From positions 3,053,001-3,117,000 of the forward strand of contig CP079108.1 of NCBI GenBank assembly GCA_019285715.1: a DNA stretch of 64,000 bases, written 5' to 3'. The DNA comes from Sphingosinicellaceae bacterium. GTDB lineage: Bacteria; Pseudomonadota; Alphaproteobacteria; Sphingomonadales; Sphingomonadaceae. Below, piece after piece: positions 8,746-17,036 of this stretch (within the stretch, counting starts at the first letter, position 1; every line of letters begins with the position of its first letter). Made by a program: the position numbers and the translations under genes. The notes below the pieces were generated by a model. It did no database searches and was not told the DNA's origin. It was given only the letters and a program-made list of their open reading frames with translations.

Positions 8746-9300
8746 TCGGGTTCCTTGTGGAAAAGCGGCGAGTTAGCATCGTAACACATAAGCTTAGGTA
8801 AACGCCGCTTGTCTCCGCCCTGCACAAACACGCCGATATTTTGGTCTGACCTTGACGTGTTTGAAGCCGGCGCGGCTTCAATGCCGCTTCCCATGATAAA
8901 ATGTCTGTGACGATAATGGCTGCAGGCGTCCGCTTTGTCGAAGAGCGTCACCAGCTTGTCAGCATCGTCGATCTGTCGCGCAAGAACGTGTTCGACATCG
9001 GTCAGACGAGGCGCACGAATCCATCGCCGCTCCAGCGTTCGCTGCTGATGCCGTGTTGCGCGCGACAACACGCGATACGACAGTATGAAAACCGCTCCGC
9101 CGTCGAACCGCCCTGCGCGGAGATCGAAAGGCTAAACGTCAAGTTTGCGTAAAGGCCGAGCTATGAGAGTCTGATCCGCATGTCGAGTTCCGGGTTTCAG
9201 CTCGACCGTCAACCTTGAAGAAGAACTGATCCAGATTTGTTTCGCAACTCAAAAGGGTGTCGGATTAATTTACAATTTGCTAACGTTGGCAGAGAAGAAC

Positions 9301-9314
9301 GGCGCAAAAGCGCC
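9301..9314. other. Short perfect hairpin GGCGC-AAAA-GCGCC
   Basis: A five-base-pair GC stem with an AAAA loop followed by ATTTTA, ending ten bases before the sigma-54 -24 element. It could be a weak terminator shielding the promoter or a regulator-binding feature. Confidence 0.4.
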
Positions 9315-9324
9315 ATTTTAGGGT

Positions 9325-9341
9325 TTGGTATGGAACTTGCT
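9325..9341 (+). promoter_or_regulatory. Sigma-54 (RpoN) -24/-12 promoter
   Basis: The sequence TTGGTATG-GAAC-TTGCT matches the sigma-54 consensus YTGGCACG-N4-TTGCW, with the diagnostic GG (9327-9328) and GC (9339-9340) separated by exactly ten bases. The predicted transcript start near 9352 lies about 38 bases before the start codon of the PEP-CTERM gene. PEP-CTERM genes are known to be controlled by RpoN with PrsK/PrsR in floc-forming bacteria, which supports the call. Confidence 0.7.
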
Positions 9342-9389
9342 GCCGCTACACCGACGCGACGTTAGCGTCTTGTAAGCGAAGGTATGTAT

Positions 9390-10004
9390 ATGCTTAAGAT
9401 AATCCTTGGGGTAGCGACTGCATTTGGTCTCGTTTCAGCGGCCAGTGCGATGACCATCGTCGCGTCCACGAATGGTCCCGACAGCGGCATTCCCGCCGGC
9501 CAGCACCTGATCACCGACTTCAACACAGCCGCTGGCCTGTCGGGCACGTACCAGCTCGAGACCGGCTCGGTGTCGGGTCAGTTTGCTGCTCCGTACCAGG
9601 ACACCACCCAGTACCTGACTGTGCTTGGCGGTCACTCGGCAACGCTAGCAATCTCGCCGGCGCTGAAGGCATTGAGCTTCTACTGGGGCTCGATCGACGA
9701 CTACAACACCGTGTCGTTCTTCTCCGGAAGCACGCTCGTTGCCTCGTACACCGGATTGCAAATCCCGGCCGCGCCAGCCGACGGCAGCCAGGGCGATCCG
9801 TCCAACAATCGCCGTGTCAGCTTCAACTTCGGCGGCGTCCCGATTACCAGTGTCAACTTCGCCTCGAGCCAGAACTCGTTCGAGCTCGATACCGTCAGCG
9901 GCGCGGTTCCCGAGCCGGCGAGCTGGGCGCTGCTGATCGTCGGCATGGGCATGACGGGGGCCACGATGCGCCGCCGTCGCGGGGCCACTGTCGTCGCAGC
10001 GTAA
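9390..10004 (+). CDS. PEPxxWA-type PEP-CTERM exported protein
   Basis: A 204-residue secreted protein. The signal peptide is MLKIILGVATAFGLVSAASA. The C-terminus carries the sorting signal VPEPASWALLIVGMGMTG followed by ATMRRRR, the PEPxxWA variant typical of sphingomonads. Such tails are processed by an exosortase; none is in the window. The middle is a beta-rich domain (SFYWGSIDDYNTVSFF, SVNFASSQNSFELD). I chose ATG 9390 over ATG 9384 because GAAGG lies seven bases before 9390 but only one before 9384. Expression is probably sigma-54 dependent. It is likely a surface or exopolysaccharide-associated protein. Confidence 0.9.
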   Translation: MLKIILGVATAFGLVSAASAMTIVASTNGPDSGIPAGQHLITDFNTAAGLSGTYQLETGSVSGQFAAPYQDTTQYLTVLGGHSATLAISPALKALSFYWGSIDDYNTVSFFSGSTLVASYTGLQIPAAPADGSQGDPSNNRRVSFNFGGVPITSVNFASSQNSFELDTVSGAVPEPASWALLIVGMGMTGATMRRRRGATVVAA

Positions 10005-10011
10005 GTGGACT

Positions 10012-10046
10012 TGGCCGCGGTCCAGTGTGGACCGCGGCCAGCTTTC
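10012..10046 (+). terminator. Rho-independent terminator of the PEP-CTERM gene
   Basis: A perfect 13-base inverted repeat, TGGCCGCGGTCCA and its complement, with a three-base loop GTG, followed by GCTTTCCTT. It begins eight bases after the stop codon. Confidence 0.9.
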
Positions 10047-10072
10047 CTTGGGGTACTGCGATAATCAATCCA

Positions 10073-10204
10073 ATGCCGAGTGACGCCAACGTCGAGACTT
10101 GGTTCGCCCGCCACGCTGACGGTGCCACCGTCGTTGCCGATCATGTCCTGCTGCCGCTCGCGCCGTGGATCCCTATCATCGGCATTCCGGCGAACGATCG
10201 CTGA
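10073..10204 (+). CDS. Possible 43-residue ORF of unknown function
   Basis: An ATG frame whose product contains ETWFARHADGATVVADHV and then a hydrophobic segment LLPLAPWIPIIGIPA. The residue mix looks protein-like, but there is no Shine-Dalgarno before the ATG. It may be a fragment of a larger lost gene. It sits just after the terminator, at the edge of an AT-richer patch. Confidence 0.2.
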   Translation: MPSDANVETWFARHADGATVVADHVLLPLAPWIPIIGIPANDR

Positions 10205-10432
10205 TTGCCGCGTGTGGCAATCGACTGGTCGCCAAAACAGTCGTCAACGCGAATGTTGGAACGCTTCGGCCGACAACCGATCCATCGGCCTCGGAAGCGG
10301 AGCAGCGCGAGAGCAAGCGTCGAACGAAAGCGCTGCTCTAACGCTTTTTGTGACCACTTCTTAATATCTTGTTTACTATTTCAAATACTACCTTACGATA
10401 AGGTCAGTTTAGTTGTTTATGGTATCGGGCAT
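10205..10432. other. AT-richer stretch without a supported gene
   Basis: The region from about 10340 is markedly AT-rich compared with the rest of the window (for example TTAATATCTTGTTTACTATT near 10362) and probably holds the promoter of the next gene. No other feature is seen. Confidence 0.4.
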
Positions 10433-10897
10433 ATGCCTCAGACAGACCAAGCCAAAGGCATTATCTCGAACATCGAGCAGGCTCGCTCAATGCGGGCATC
10501 TGGATTATCATATCGTGCGATCCGAGTAGAACTCGGCGTCGGCGCGAGTCAGCTGCGCAATATTCGCCGTGGGTTAAGGCGAGAAAAGGCGGGTTACTCA
10601 ATTTTGAAATTGCGAGCGGCAGATGCGTCAAATCGCGATCTTCCGGTCAAATGCTCGGTCCTACCCGCTGGCCTGCGCAAAGCTCTGCTGACCTCCAAAA
10701 TATGTCATACGCTGGGGGATTTGGCAGACCGTCTCGCCGATCCAAAATTCCCAGGATTAGAGACGCTGCCAGGGATCGGGCCGCACAGGTCGGCTCTTGT
10801 CAAGCGATTACTCAACGAACTCTGTGTGAGGCCGGCCTGTTTTGACTTGAGGGATGAAGTCGAATTGACTTTCCCGGAGCTTTTTTGCCCCATTTGA
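10433..10897 (+). CDS. Small DNA-binding-like protein: HTH plus RNA polymerase alphaCTD-like helix-hairpin-helix
   Basis: A 154-residue protein. Residues 15-45 form a helix-turn-helix (MRASGLSYRAIRVELGVGAS) followed by a basic stretch. The C-terminal part (LPAGLRKALLTSKICHTLGD, then GLETLPGIGPHRSALVKRLL) resembles the helix-hairpin-helix fold of the RNA polymerase alpha C-terminal domain. ATG 10433 is chosen because upstream sequence in this frame is low-complexity and AT-rich; the ribosome site is weak. Codon use and base composition are more AT-rich than neighbours, which suggests transfer. It could be a transcription modulator or a phage/plasmid-type control protein. The function is unproven. 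Confidence 0.55.
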   Translation: MPQTDQAKGIISNIEQARSMRASGLSYRAIRVELGVGASQLRNIRRGLRREKAGYSILKLRAADASNRDLPVKCSVLPAGLRKALLTSKICHTLGDLADRLADPKFPGLETLPGIGPHRSALVKRLLNELCVRPACFDLRDEVELTFPELFCPI

Positions 10898-11257
10898 TCA
10901 CAGCAGCCGACGAGCCACCACTGACCATTCAGCTCGTGATGACCCGTTTTGAGAGAAACACAATCGATAAGCTTTTGAGTCTATGGCCTCAACAATCTCG
11001 CAGATCGTGATGGGCGAAGATATTTTCGGTCCCACTGTAGCTGTGGCTTTTTTGCATTTAGCAATATCTTAAGGCAGCCTCTCAGGATCGCGACACACCA
11101 AGCTAGACAACCCAGTATCTGGTGACCTTCGTCAGACTGGCCTTTACTCAACCTGCAGATGGCTCAACGTTGCCACTCCGAGATGGCGCTTGCCGGACCA
11201 CCCTACGCGCTTTAAAAACCGAAATACTAACCAAAGCTTAACTCGGGTGCGTTTGTG
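10898..11257. other. Gene-free AT-richer stretch
   Basis: 360 bases with no convincing ORF. It holds a possible weak terminator near 11032 and otherwise nothing I can identify. Confidence 0.4.
11032..11053 (+). terminator. Weak candidate terminator
   Basis: A four-base stem CCAC/GTGG with a seven-base loop followed by C and six T residues. It lies 135 bases after the HTH/alphaCTD-like gene. The stem is short, so this is tentative. Confidence 0.3.
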
Positions 11258-11656
11258 ATGAGTGACGATGCGTTAAATTATCGGCGCCACGCCGAAAAAA
11301 TACGTCGGCTTATCGGTGGAGTGAGCGGGCATGCGGCGACAGCAGGCCTCCTGCTGGCCGACGAGTATGAAGCACGCGCTGATCAATTAGAAGGCACGCC
11401 TTTAGCGGCTGCGTACATCGGAAATATCGATCGCGTCGGCGCGAAGATTGCGGATGAGCGTGAGTTGATATCGACGCTTGTGATGACGGAGACGCAGCTC
11501 GCCTCACAGATCGCGGCGGTCCGTCAGAAACGCCTACTGGCGGAAGCTCGCGTCGAAGCAATACTCAATACGGTTTTGCTCTTTGACGTACCGCCTCCGC
11601 TTCGCCGCCGCTCCATCGTTCCTCCCTTCGAAGAGGCGATGACAGAGGCAGCCTAG
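11258..11656 (+). CDS. Small helical hypothetical protein
   Basis: A 132-residue protein, mostly helical. The opening pattern YRRHAEKIRRLIGG followed by LLLADEYEARADQLEG resembles short alphaproteobacterial hypothetical proteins that carry a YR-x-A-E-x-x-R-R-L helix and a later YE-x-x-A helix. Residues 75-105 (ETQLASQIAAVRQKRLLAEA) may form a coiled coil. GTG 11255 is immediately before ATG 11258; the ribosome site is weak for both. The function is unknown. It lies at the right edge of the AT-richer patch. Confidence 0.5.
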   Translation: MSDDALNYRRHAEKIRRLIGGVSGHAATAGLLLADEYEARADQLEGTPLAAAYIGNIDRVGAKIADERELISTLVMTETQLASQIAAVRQKRLLAEARVEAILNTVLLFDVPPPLRRRSIVPPFEEAMTEAA

Positions 11657-12047
11657 GCGTGCCCGCGTGATCTGTCTCAGGCGACCGACTTCGCACTCCT
11701 GTGCTGGCCATCTCAGGATCGCGCAGCGCGTGGCCGCGGCCCTACACTCTGAGAATTTGCATGGGGTGAGCAGGCATCGACCAACCGACTGCCTGACGAT
11801 GGCTCAACCACCGCGACGCATGCGTGGCGCGACCTACCTCTGCGTTCCGATCCTCCGATCTTGTCAAGTTCGTCGAGCACGAGCACGCGGCTGGCCAGCT
11901 GAGTGCGCCATCACGATAACTGACCACGCCGGCTCGGTATTCGACCAAGCGTGCGCCTGCACCATCGAACTGACGCCATGATCGTCGGCATGTGGACAAT
12001 CGCTGCCGTTAATCGGTTTCGCTCCCGGTCTCGAAGAAGCACTATTG
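11657..12047. other. Gene-free stretch
   Basis: 391 bases between the end of a small plus-strand gene and the end of the minus-strand efflux gene. Frames on both strands lack ribosome sites and recognisable protein features, and no clear terminator hairpin was found. Confidence 0.4.
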
Positions 12048-13574
12048 TCAATGCGCCGCGCCGGCCTCGATGACCCGCGTCGGACGCGGCGCGAGCCAGA
12101 TTATCATCGCGGCGAAGACGAAGATGAACGTGGCGAGCAGCGAAATATGGCCCATCGCCACGGTCGAACTTTCCTGGCTGACGAACTGTTCGATGAATCC
12201 TCGCGCCTGATCGAGCGAGAAGCCTGCCCCTTGCAGCGCTGCGCTTGTGGGGGCGCTCGACAGGCTGGTGACAATCTCGCTACGGGCAAGCACGGAGCCG
12301 TTGCTCAATAAAGTCGTCGACACGGACGTGCCGATTGCGCCGCCCATGGTTCGCAGAAAACTCATGACGCCGGCTGCGGACGCCGTCTCCTCAGGTTCGA
12401 CCGCCCCCAGAGCGATATTTGTGAGCGGTATGAAGAAGAACGGCATGCCGATCCCCTGCAGCATCTGTGGCCATGCCAGCGTCCAAAAATCGGCGTCACT
12501 GGTCCAGTAGAACCGCAGGTAGGAGGTAAATCCCAACCACAGGATACCGAAGCAAACCAATGTGCGCGGATCGGACTTTTCGCTCAGTTTGGTGACGACC
12601 GGAGCGAACGCCACCGCCGCCACGCCGGAGAAGGCGGTGACATAGCCGGCGTAGGTCGCGGTGTAGCCCATGGTTGATTGCAGCCACATCGGAATGAGGA
12701 CCGCGCCCGAAAAGAAGGTTGCGAAGGCCGCCGACAAGCAGATGACGGAGACCGTGAAGCCGCGATGGCGGAACACCTTGAGATCGACGATCGGGTGCGC
12801 CTCCGTCATCTCCCAGACAACGAAGACGGCAAGGCCGATCACAGCGACGACGGCGAGCGCGACGATCAGATTATCGCCGAACCAGTCGTGTTCGCGGCCC
12901 AAATCTAGCATTATCTGCAATGCCCCGACCCAAATCACCAGCAAGGCGAGTCCGATCTTGTCGACGCCGAGTCGATCGGTCCGGGTCTCGGCGGACCCGA
13001 GCAGGCGATAGGCGGCGAAGGCGCACAGTGCCGCCACCGGGATGTTGATGAAGAAGATCCAGTGCCACGACCAGCTGTCACTGATGGTGCCGCCCAGAAT
13101 CGGCCCGAGTATCGGCGCGACCAGCGTGGTCATCGCCCACAGTCCCATTGCCGCGCCTTGTTTTTCCTTGGGAAAGATCCGCAGTAACAGGGTCTGGGAC
13201 AGGGGCATCAAGGGGCCGCCGCACAGCCCCTGACCGATCCGGCAGACGATGAGCATCGGCAGACTGAGCGACAACCCGCACAGCAGCGAGAAGAGGCCAA
13301 ACCCGATGATGCCAAACAGGAACGTCTTGACCGAGCCGAAGCGTGAGGCGAGCCAGCCCGTCAACGGTACACAGATCGCCTCGGCGACAGCGTAGGAAGT
13401 GATGACCCACGTCCCTTGCGTCGACGAAATGCCGAGTGAGCCCGCAATGTGCGCGACCGAGACATTCGCGATGGTCGTATCGAGCACCACCATGAAGTTG
13501 GTGAGTGCGAGTACCCCACCGGCAAGGAGCAGCTTGCGACCGGTAAACGGTTTGAAATCTTCGATGCTGGCCAT
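12048..13574 (-). CDS. emrB: DHA2-family (EmrB/QacA) MFS multidrug exporter
   Basis: A 508-residue, 14-helix inner-membrane drug/proton antiporter. It begins with a short cytosolic tail, then LLLAGGVLALTNFMVVLDTT, the typical DHA2 first helix with the acidic residue. Other helix motifs are GWLASRFGSVKTF (motif A) and GLWAMTTLVAPILGPILGG (motif C). It is the third gene of an outer-membrane factor / membrane-fusion / MFS operon, so it should pump compounds directly across the envelope. It starts 21 bases after emrA. Repression by the divergent TetR protein is inferred. The substrate is unknown. Confidence 0.92.
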   Translation of the reverse strand: MASIEDFKPFTGRKLLLAGGVLALTNFMVVLDTTIANVSVAHIAGSLGISSTQGTWVITSYAVAEAICVPLTGWLASRFGSVKTFLFGIIGFGLFSLLCGLSLSLPMLIVCRIGQGLCGGPLMPLSQTLLLRIFPKEKQGAAMGLWAMTTLVAPILGPILGGTISDSWSWHWIFFINIPVAALCAFAAYRLLGSAETRTDRLGVDKIGLALLVIWVGALQIMLDLGREHDWFGDNLIVALAVVAVIGLAVFVVWEMTEAHPIVDLKVFRHRGFTVSVICLSAAFATFFSGAVLIPMWLQSTMGYTATYAGYVTAFSGVAAVAFAPVVTKLSEKSDPRTLVCFGILWLGFTSYLRFYWTSDADFWTLAWPQMLQGIGMPFFFIPLTNIALGAVEPEETASAAGVMSFLRTMGGAIGTSVSTTLLSNGSVLARSEIVTSLSSAPTSAALQGAGFSLDQARGFIEQFVSQESSTVAMGHISLLATFIFVFAAMIIWLAPRPTRVIEAGAAH

Positions 13575-13595
13575 GGCCTGCCCTCTCCTGCCCGG

Positions 13596-14753
13596 TCAGC
13601 GCGCCGCGGTGTCGATCTCGACGTTCATCGACAGTCCGACGCGCAACGGATGCTCGGCGAGCTGCCGCGGATCGAGCGTCACGCGCACCGGCAGGCGCTG
13701 GACAACCTTGATCCAGTTGCCGGTCGCATTCTGGGCCGGGATCAGCGCGAAGGCCGATCCGGTGCCGCCCGAGAAGCCAGCGACACGGCCTTTGTATTCG
13801 ACATCGCTGCCATAAAGGTCGGACGTCAGCTTGACCGCCTGGCCGGGCTTGACCTTGGTCAGCTGGCCTTCCTTGAAGTTCGCATCGACATAGGCCGCCT
13901 GCACCGGCACGATCCGCATCACCGTGGTGCCGGCCGCGATCCGTTGGCCGACCTGGATCGTGCGGTTGGTGACGACCCCGTCGATCGGCGCGCGGACGAC
14001 GGTACGATCGAGATCAAGTTGCGCCTGTCGCACGCGCGCCTGTGCCGTCAGCACGTCGGGCGCGCTGCCCACCGTGGTGCCCCGGATCAGCGCATCGTTG
14101 GCCGCGAGATTGCCCGATGCGGCGCCGCGCTGCGAGCTGGCCTGGGCGACGGCGGCACGGGCTTGTTCGACCATCGCGCGGGCGTTGGCGAGCGCATTGG
14201 TGGCCGAGGTCAGCTCATCACCGGAAACCGCCCCATTGGGTGCGAGCTTCTGGCGGCGGTCGTAATCGACCTTCGCTTTGTCGAAGGCTGCGGAGGTCGC
14301 GGTCAACTGGGCGCGGGCGCTGACAATGTCCGCGGCCCGCGCCTGAACCTGCGCCGTTAGCGCGGTGCTGGTCGCGGCGCTCTGCCCGAACTGCCGGCGT
14401 GCCTTGGCCAAACCGGCGTCGGCGGATGCCAATGCGATAACCGCGTCGCTGTCGTCAAGGCGGATCAGCACGTCCCCACGCTTCACCATATCGGTGTCGG
14501 ACGTCAGGACCCCGATCACCTGCCCCGCGACCATCGGGGTCACCTGCGCGGTGTCGGCTCCGACATAGGCATTGTCGGTCTCGACGTAGTGGCTGCCGAC
14601 GAGCACGCTCCAGCCGCCATAGCCGACGCCCGCCAGCACGACGACGGCGGCAATGCCGATCAGGCCTTTCTTGCGGGAACTGGCGACCGATCGAGCCACC
14701 GGCTCGAGGGTCACTTCATGGGCGACGGGAGGGGAGAATTCGGCATCAGCCAC
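13596..14753 (-). CDS. emrA: HlyD/EmrA-family membrane fusion protein
   Basis: A 385-residue periplasmic adaptor. One N-terminal membrane helix (KKGLIGIAAVVVLAGVGYGG) is followed by the first lipoyl half (YVETDNAYVGADTAQVTPMV), a long alpha-helical hairpin rich in Ala, the second lipoyl half (VRAPIDGVVTNRTIQVGQRI) and a beta-barrel. It links EmrB to the outer-membrane channel. I chose GTG 14753 because AAGGA lies eight bases upstream and it overlaps the previous stop by a few bases, which implies translational coupling. A longer in-frame reading covers the upstream gene and is not credible. Confidence 0.9.
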   Translation of the reverse strand: MADAEFSPPVAHEVTLEPVARSVASSRKKGLIGIAAVVVLAGVGYGGWSVLVGSHYVETDNAYVGADTAQVTPMVAGQVIGVLTSDTDMVKRGDVLIRLDDSDAVIALASADAGLAKARRQFGQSAATSTALTAQVQARAADIVSARAQLTATSAAFDKAKVDYDRRQKLAPNGAVSGDELTSATNALANARAMVEQARAAVAQASSQRGAASGNLAANDALIRGTTVGSAPDVLTAQARVRQAQLDLDRTVVRAPIDGVVTNRTIQVGQRIAAGTTVMRIVPVQAAYVDANFKEGQLTKVKPGQAVKLTSDLYGSDVEYKGRVAGFSGGTGSAFALIPAQNATGNWIKVVQRLPVRVTLDPRQLAEHPLRVGLSMNVEIDTAAR

Positions 14754-16221
14754 GGTGATTGTCCTTGCTGGTCGGGTTGGCGCCGTTGGCGGCGGGCGCG
14801 GCGAAACCACCGCCCAGCGCGCGCACGAGAGCGATATCGAGGGTGAAGGCACGAGCCTGCAGATCGGCAACGGCGCGCTTCGCCTGCAGCGCGCGATCCT
14901 GCGCGGTCAGCACATCGACGAACCTAGACAGACCACCTTCGTAGCGCTGCCGGGCAACGGAATAAGCGGCCTGGGAGTCGACGAGCGACTGCTGCGATTC
15001 CGCCAGCCGCACGCCGAGCGCTCGCTGGCTGACGACCGCGTCCGCGACCGCGTGGTAAGCGTCGGCGACGGCGCGATCGTAATTCGCCACGGCCTCGTCA
15101 TAGGTTGCGCGAGCGCCGCGATATTTGCCCTGCAGCTCGCCACCGTGAAAGATCGGCAGGCTGATCGCCGGGCCGGCACTGCCGAAGCTCGAGCCGCCGA
15201 GCAGCAGGTTCGACAGCCCGAGCGACTGAAAGCCGAATACCGCGCTGAGGCTCACCGCCGGGTAGAAACCGGCGCGCGCCACCTTGATGCGGCTGGCCTC
15301 GGCCTCCACCCTGGTCCGCGCCGCGACGATATCAGGCCGGCGGCCGATCAGGTCGGTGGTAACGTCGGCCGGTATTTCCCGCGTGGCGATGCTGACGGTT
15401 GGCGGTACGAGGTCGAGCCCACGATCCGGCCCCTTGCCAAGCAGCGCAGCGATCCGGTTACGGGTCAGCGCAATCTGCTCGTCGGTCGCCGCCAGATCGG
15501 CACGGGCGGAGGGCACGGCGGCCTGCGCCTGGCGCAGTTCGGCCTGGGTATCAAGACCGGAGTTGACACGGTCCTGGGTCAGACCTGCAGTCTGCTGGCG
15601 GATCTCCAGCGCGGTGACCTGCACCGAGCGCTGGGCGAAAAGCTGGGCGAAGTCGGCGTAGGCGTCGGCGATATTGGTGGAGAGCGTCAGCGTCGCCTGT
15701 GCGTAATCCAGGCCCGCCGCATCGGCATCCGACTGAGCCGCGGCAAAGGCGGCCTTGTTCTTGCCCCACAGATCCAAGTCGAATCCAAGATCGACGGCAA
15801 CCCGACCAGTGTTGTTCCAGCCCCTCGGCACGAAGGCTGGGGGAACGCCGTTGTTATAGCTTTGCTTGGTGCCGCCGGCGCTTCCCGAGCCATCGATCGT
15901 CGGCAGCCGCGCCGCGCCCGCCTCCTGGGCGTAGGCATCGGCCCGGCGCACGCGCGCCACGGCGGCGGCGAGATCGGGCGCCCCGCGGAGGCCTTCGGCG
16001 ACTAAGCCATCGAGCTGCGGGTCGCGATAGCCCTGCCACCAGTTTGATCCGGGCCAATCCGACGATGCGAACGCGGCGAAGCTGCGATCTGCAGCAAACG
16101 ACGCGGGAGTTGCCATCTTCGGCGCGACACCGAGCTTTGGGATCGAAGCGCAGCCAGACAGGAGCAGCACCGCAAGCGGCGCTATGGGACGGATCAGGTC
16201 GATGGACTTCAATCGCTTCAT
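14746..16221 (-). CDS. Outer-membrane efflux channel lipoprotein (OprM/NodT, TolC-like)
   Basis: A 491-residue outer-membrane factor. The start ATG 16221 gives a lipoprotein signal with lipobox LLSGC (Cys near residue 23), followed by two homologous outer-membrane efflux repeats (for example APDLAAAVARVRRADAYAQE and LIGRRPDIVAARTRVEAEAS). It forms the outer channel of the EmrAB pump. It is the first gene of the operon and sits directly behind a strong palindromic operator, which points to TetR control. A longer upstream reading crosses the operator and is not used. Confidence 0.9.
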   Translation of the reverse strand: MKRLKSIDLIRPIAPLAVLLLSGCASIPKLGVAPKMATPASFAADRSFAAFASSDWPGSNWWQGYRDPQLDGLVAEGLRGAPDLAAAVARVRRADAYAQEAGAARLPTIDGSGSAGGTKQSYNNGVPPAFVPRGWNNTGRVAVDLGFDLDLWGKNKAAFAAAQSDADAAGLDYAQATLTLSTNIADAYADFAQLFAQRSVQVTALEIRQQTAGLTQDRVNSGLDTQAELRQAQAAVPSARADLAATDEQIALTRNRIAALLGKGPDRGLDLVPPTVSIATREIPADVTTDLIGRRPDIVAARTRVEAEASRIKVARAGFYPAVSLSAVFGFQSLGLSNLLLGGSSFGSAGPAISLPIFHGGELQGKYRGARATYDEAVANYDRAVADAYHAVADAVVSQRALGVRLAESQQSLVDSQAAYSVARQRYEGGLSRFVDVLTAQDRALQAKRAVADLQARAFTLDIALVRALGGGFAAPAANGANPTSKDNHRG

Positions 16222-16222
16222 G

Positions 16223-16255
16223 TTTGAAACCGTACTAGTGGGTACGGTTTTCAAA
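16223..16255. promoter_or_regulatory. TetR-type operator in front of the efflux operon
   Basis: A perfect inverted repeat AAACCGTAC-N6-GTACGGTTT (16227-16250) that extends imperfectly to TTTGA/TCAAA on both sides. It ends two bases upstream of the channel gene start codon and overlaps the likely -10 and transcript start of that operon. Size and position fit a TetR dimer site. It is the only such palindrome seen in the window. Confidence 0.8.
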
Positions 16256-16273
16256 TGACGACCAGGAATGCCC

Positions 16274-16301
16274 TTGTCAAGATAAAACTGTACTCTATAG
16301 T
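16274..16301 (+). promoter_or_regulatory. tetR promoter overlapping the divergent efflux -35
   Basis: The -35 TTGTCA (16274-16279), 16-base spacer and -10 TATAGT (16296-16301) lie just before the tetR ATG at 16311. The same bases read in reverse (16280-16275) give TTGACA, a consensus -35 for the efflux operon. The predicted tetR transcript would start within a few bases of the ATG, so the message may be nearly leaderless. Confidence 0.6.
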
Positions 16302-16310
16302 TCAGTAATA

Positions 16311-16952
16311 ATGATAATTGTCCAACCCCCTGCCGCTGGACGCCGCGAGTTGCGCAAGCGCGACCGCCGCCAGACGATCGTCGATGCCGCACGAAAATCG
16401 TTCCTCGAGGACGGTTATGCCGCGACGTCGATGTCCGGCCTGCTCACGACGCTTGGCGGCTCCAAGGCGACGCTGTGGAGCTACTTCCACTCCAAGGAGG
16501 AGCTTTTTGCCGCCGTGATCGAGGACGTCACGACGTCATTCCGGACTGAACTGCAGGAGGGCCTGGCGCTGACGGAGGATCTGGAGGCCACGCTGATAAG
16601 TTTCTGTCGCGGCTTCATGAGCAAGATTTGCGCGCCCGAAGCTGTCGCGACCTGGCGACTGGTGGTTGCCGAAAGTGGTCGATTCCCGGAGATCGGTGAA
16701 ATCTTCTTCGAGCGTGCCGTGCGGCCGACACAGGCGGCACTGGCGAGATTTCTGGCGCATCACGTCGCCCTCGGAGCTTTGGTTCCCAAGGATGCCGCGA
16801 CGATGGCAGAGATGCTGACAAGCCAGTGCGTGGGGCAACAGAGCCGCCAGCTATGGGGCATCGCGAGTCCCAACAGTGCCGAGCTGGAGCAGCGCGCGGT
16901 CGAATTCACGTGGTGCTTTCTTCGTGCATACCGGGCCGAACGACGAACTTAA
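16311..16952 (+). CDS. TetR/AcrR-family repressor of the divergent efflux operon
   Basis: A 213-residue regulator. The N-terminal helix-turn-helix domain reads RRQTIVDAARKSFLEDGYAA then LTTLGGSKATLWSYFHSKEE, classic TetR. The remaining 140 residues are the helical ligand domain of AcrR-like type. It is divergent from the efflux channel gene across a 90-base region with a perfect palindrome. No Shine-Dalgarno is seen before the ATG, consistent with a leaderless start. It should release DNA when an efflux substrate binds. Confidence 0.9.
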   Translation: MIIVQPPAAGRRELRKRDRRQTIVDAARKSFLEDGYAATSMSGLLTTLGGSKATLWSYFHSKEELFAAVIEDVTTSFRTELQEGLALTEDLEATLISFCRGFMSKICAPEAVATWRLVVAESGRFPEIGEIFFERAVRPTQAALARFLAHHVALGALVPKDAATMAEMLTSQCVGQQSRQLWGIASPNSAELEQRAVEFTWCFLRAYRAERRT

Positions 16953-17036
16953 TCGACCGCGCCAGCAGCGAAGACGCGCGCCAGCACGAAAACCATCAAC
17001 GGCGTGCCCAGGTACGAGGCAGGAGGCGACCCGGCG

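Larger units (their letters stand above)
8746..9389. other. Intergenic region upstream of the PEP-CTERM gene
   Basis: 644 bases between two divergent genes. The right end holds a short hairpin (9301-9314) and the sigma-54 promoter (9325-9341). Open frames on both strands between 8746 and 9150 lack ribosome sites and recognisable domains, and I do not call them. Confidence 0.45.

Noticed and set aside
8694-9071. Minus-strand open frame of 125 codons before the GGDEF gene
   Set aside because: It overlaps the start of the diguanylate cyclase in another frame, has no ribosome site and no recognisable domain.
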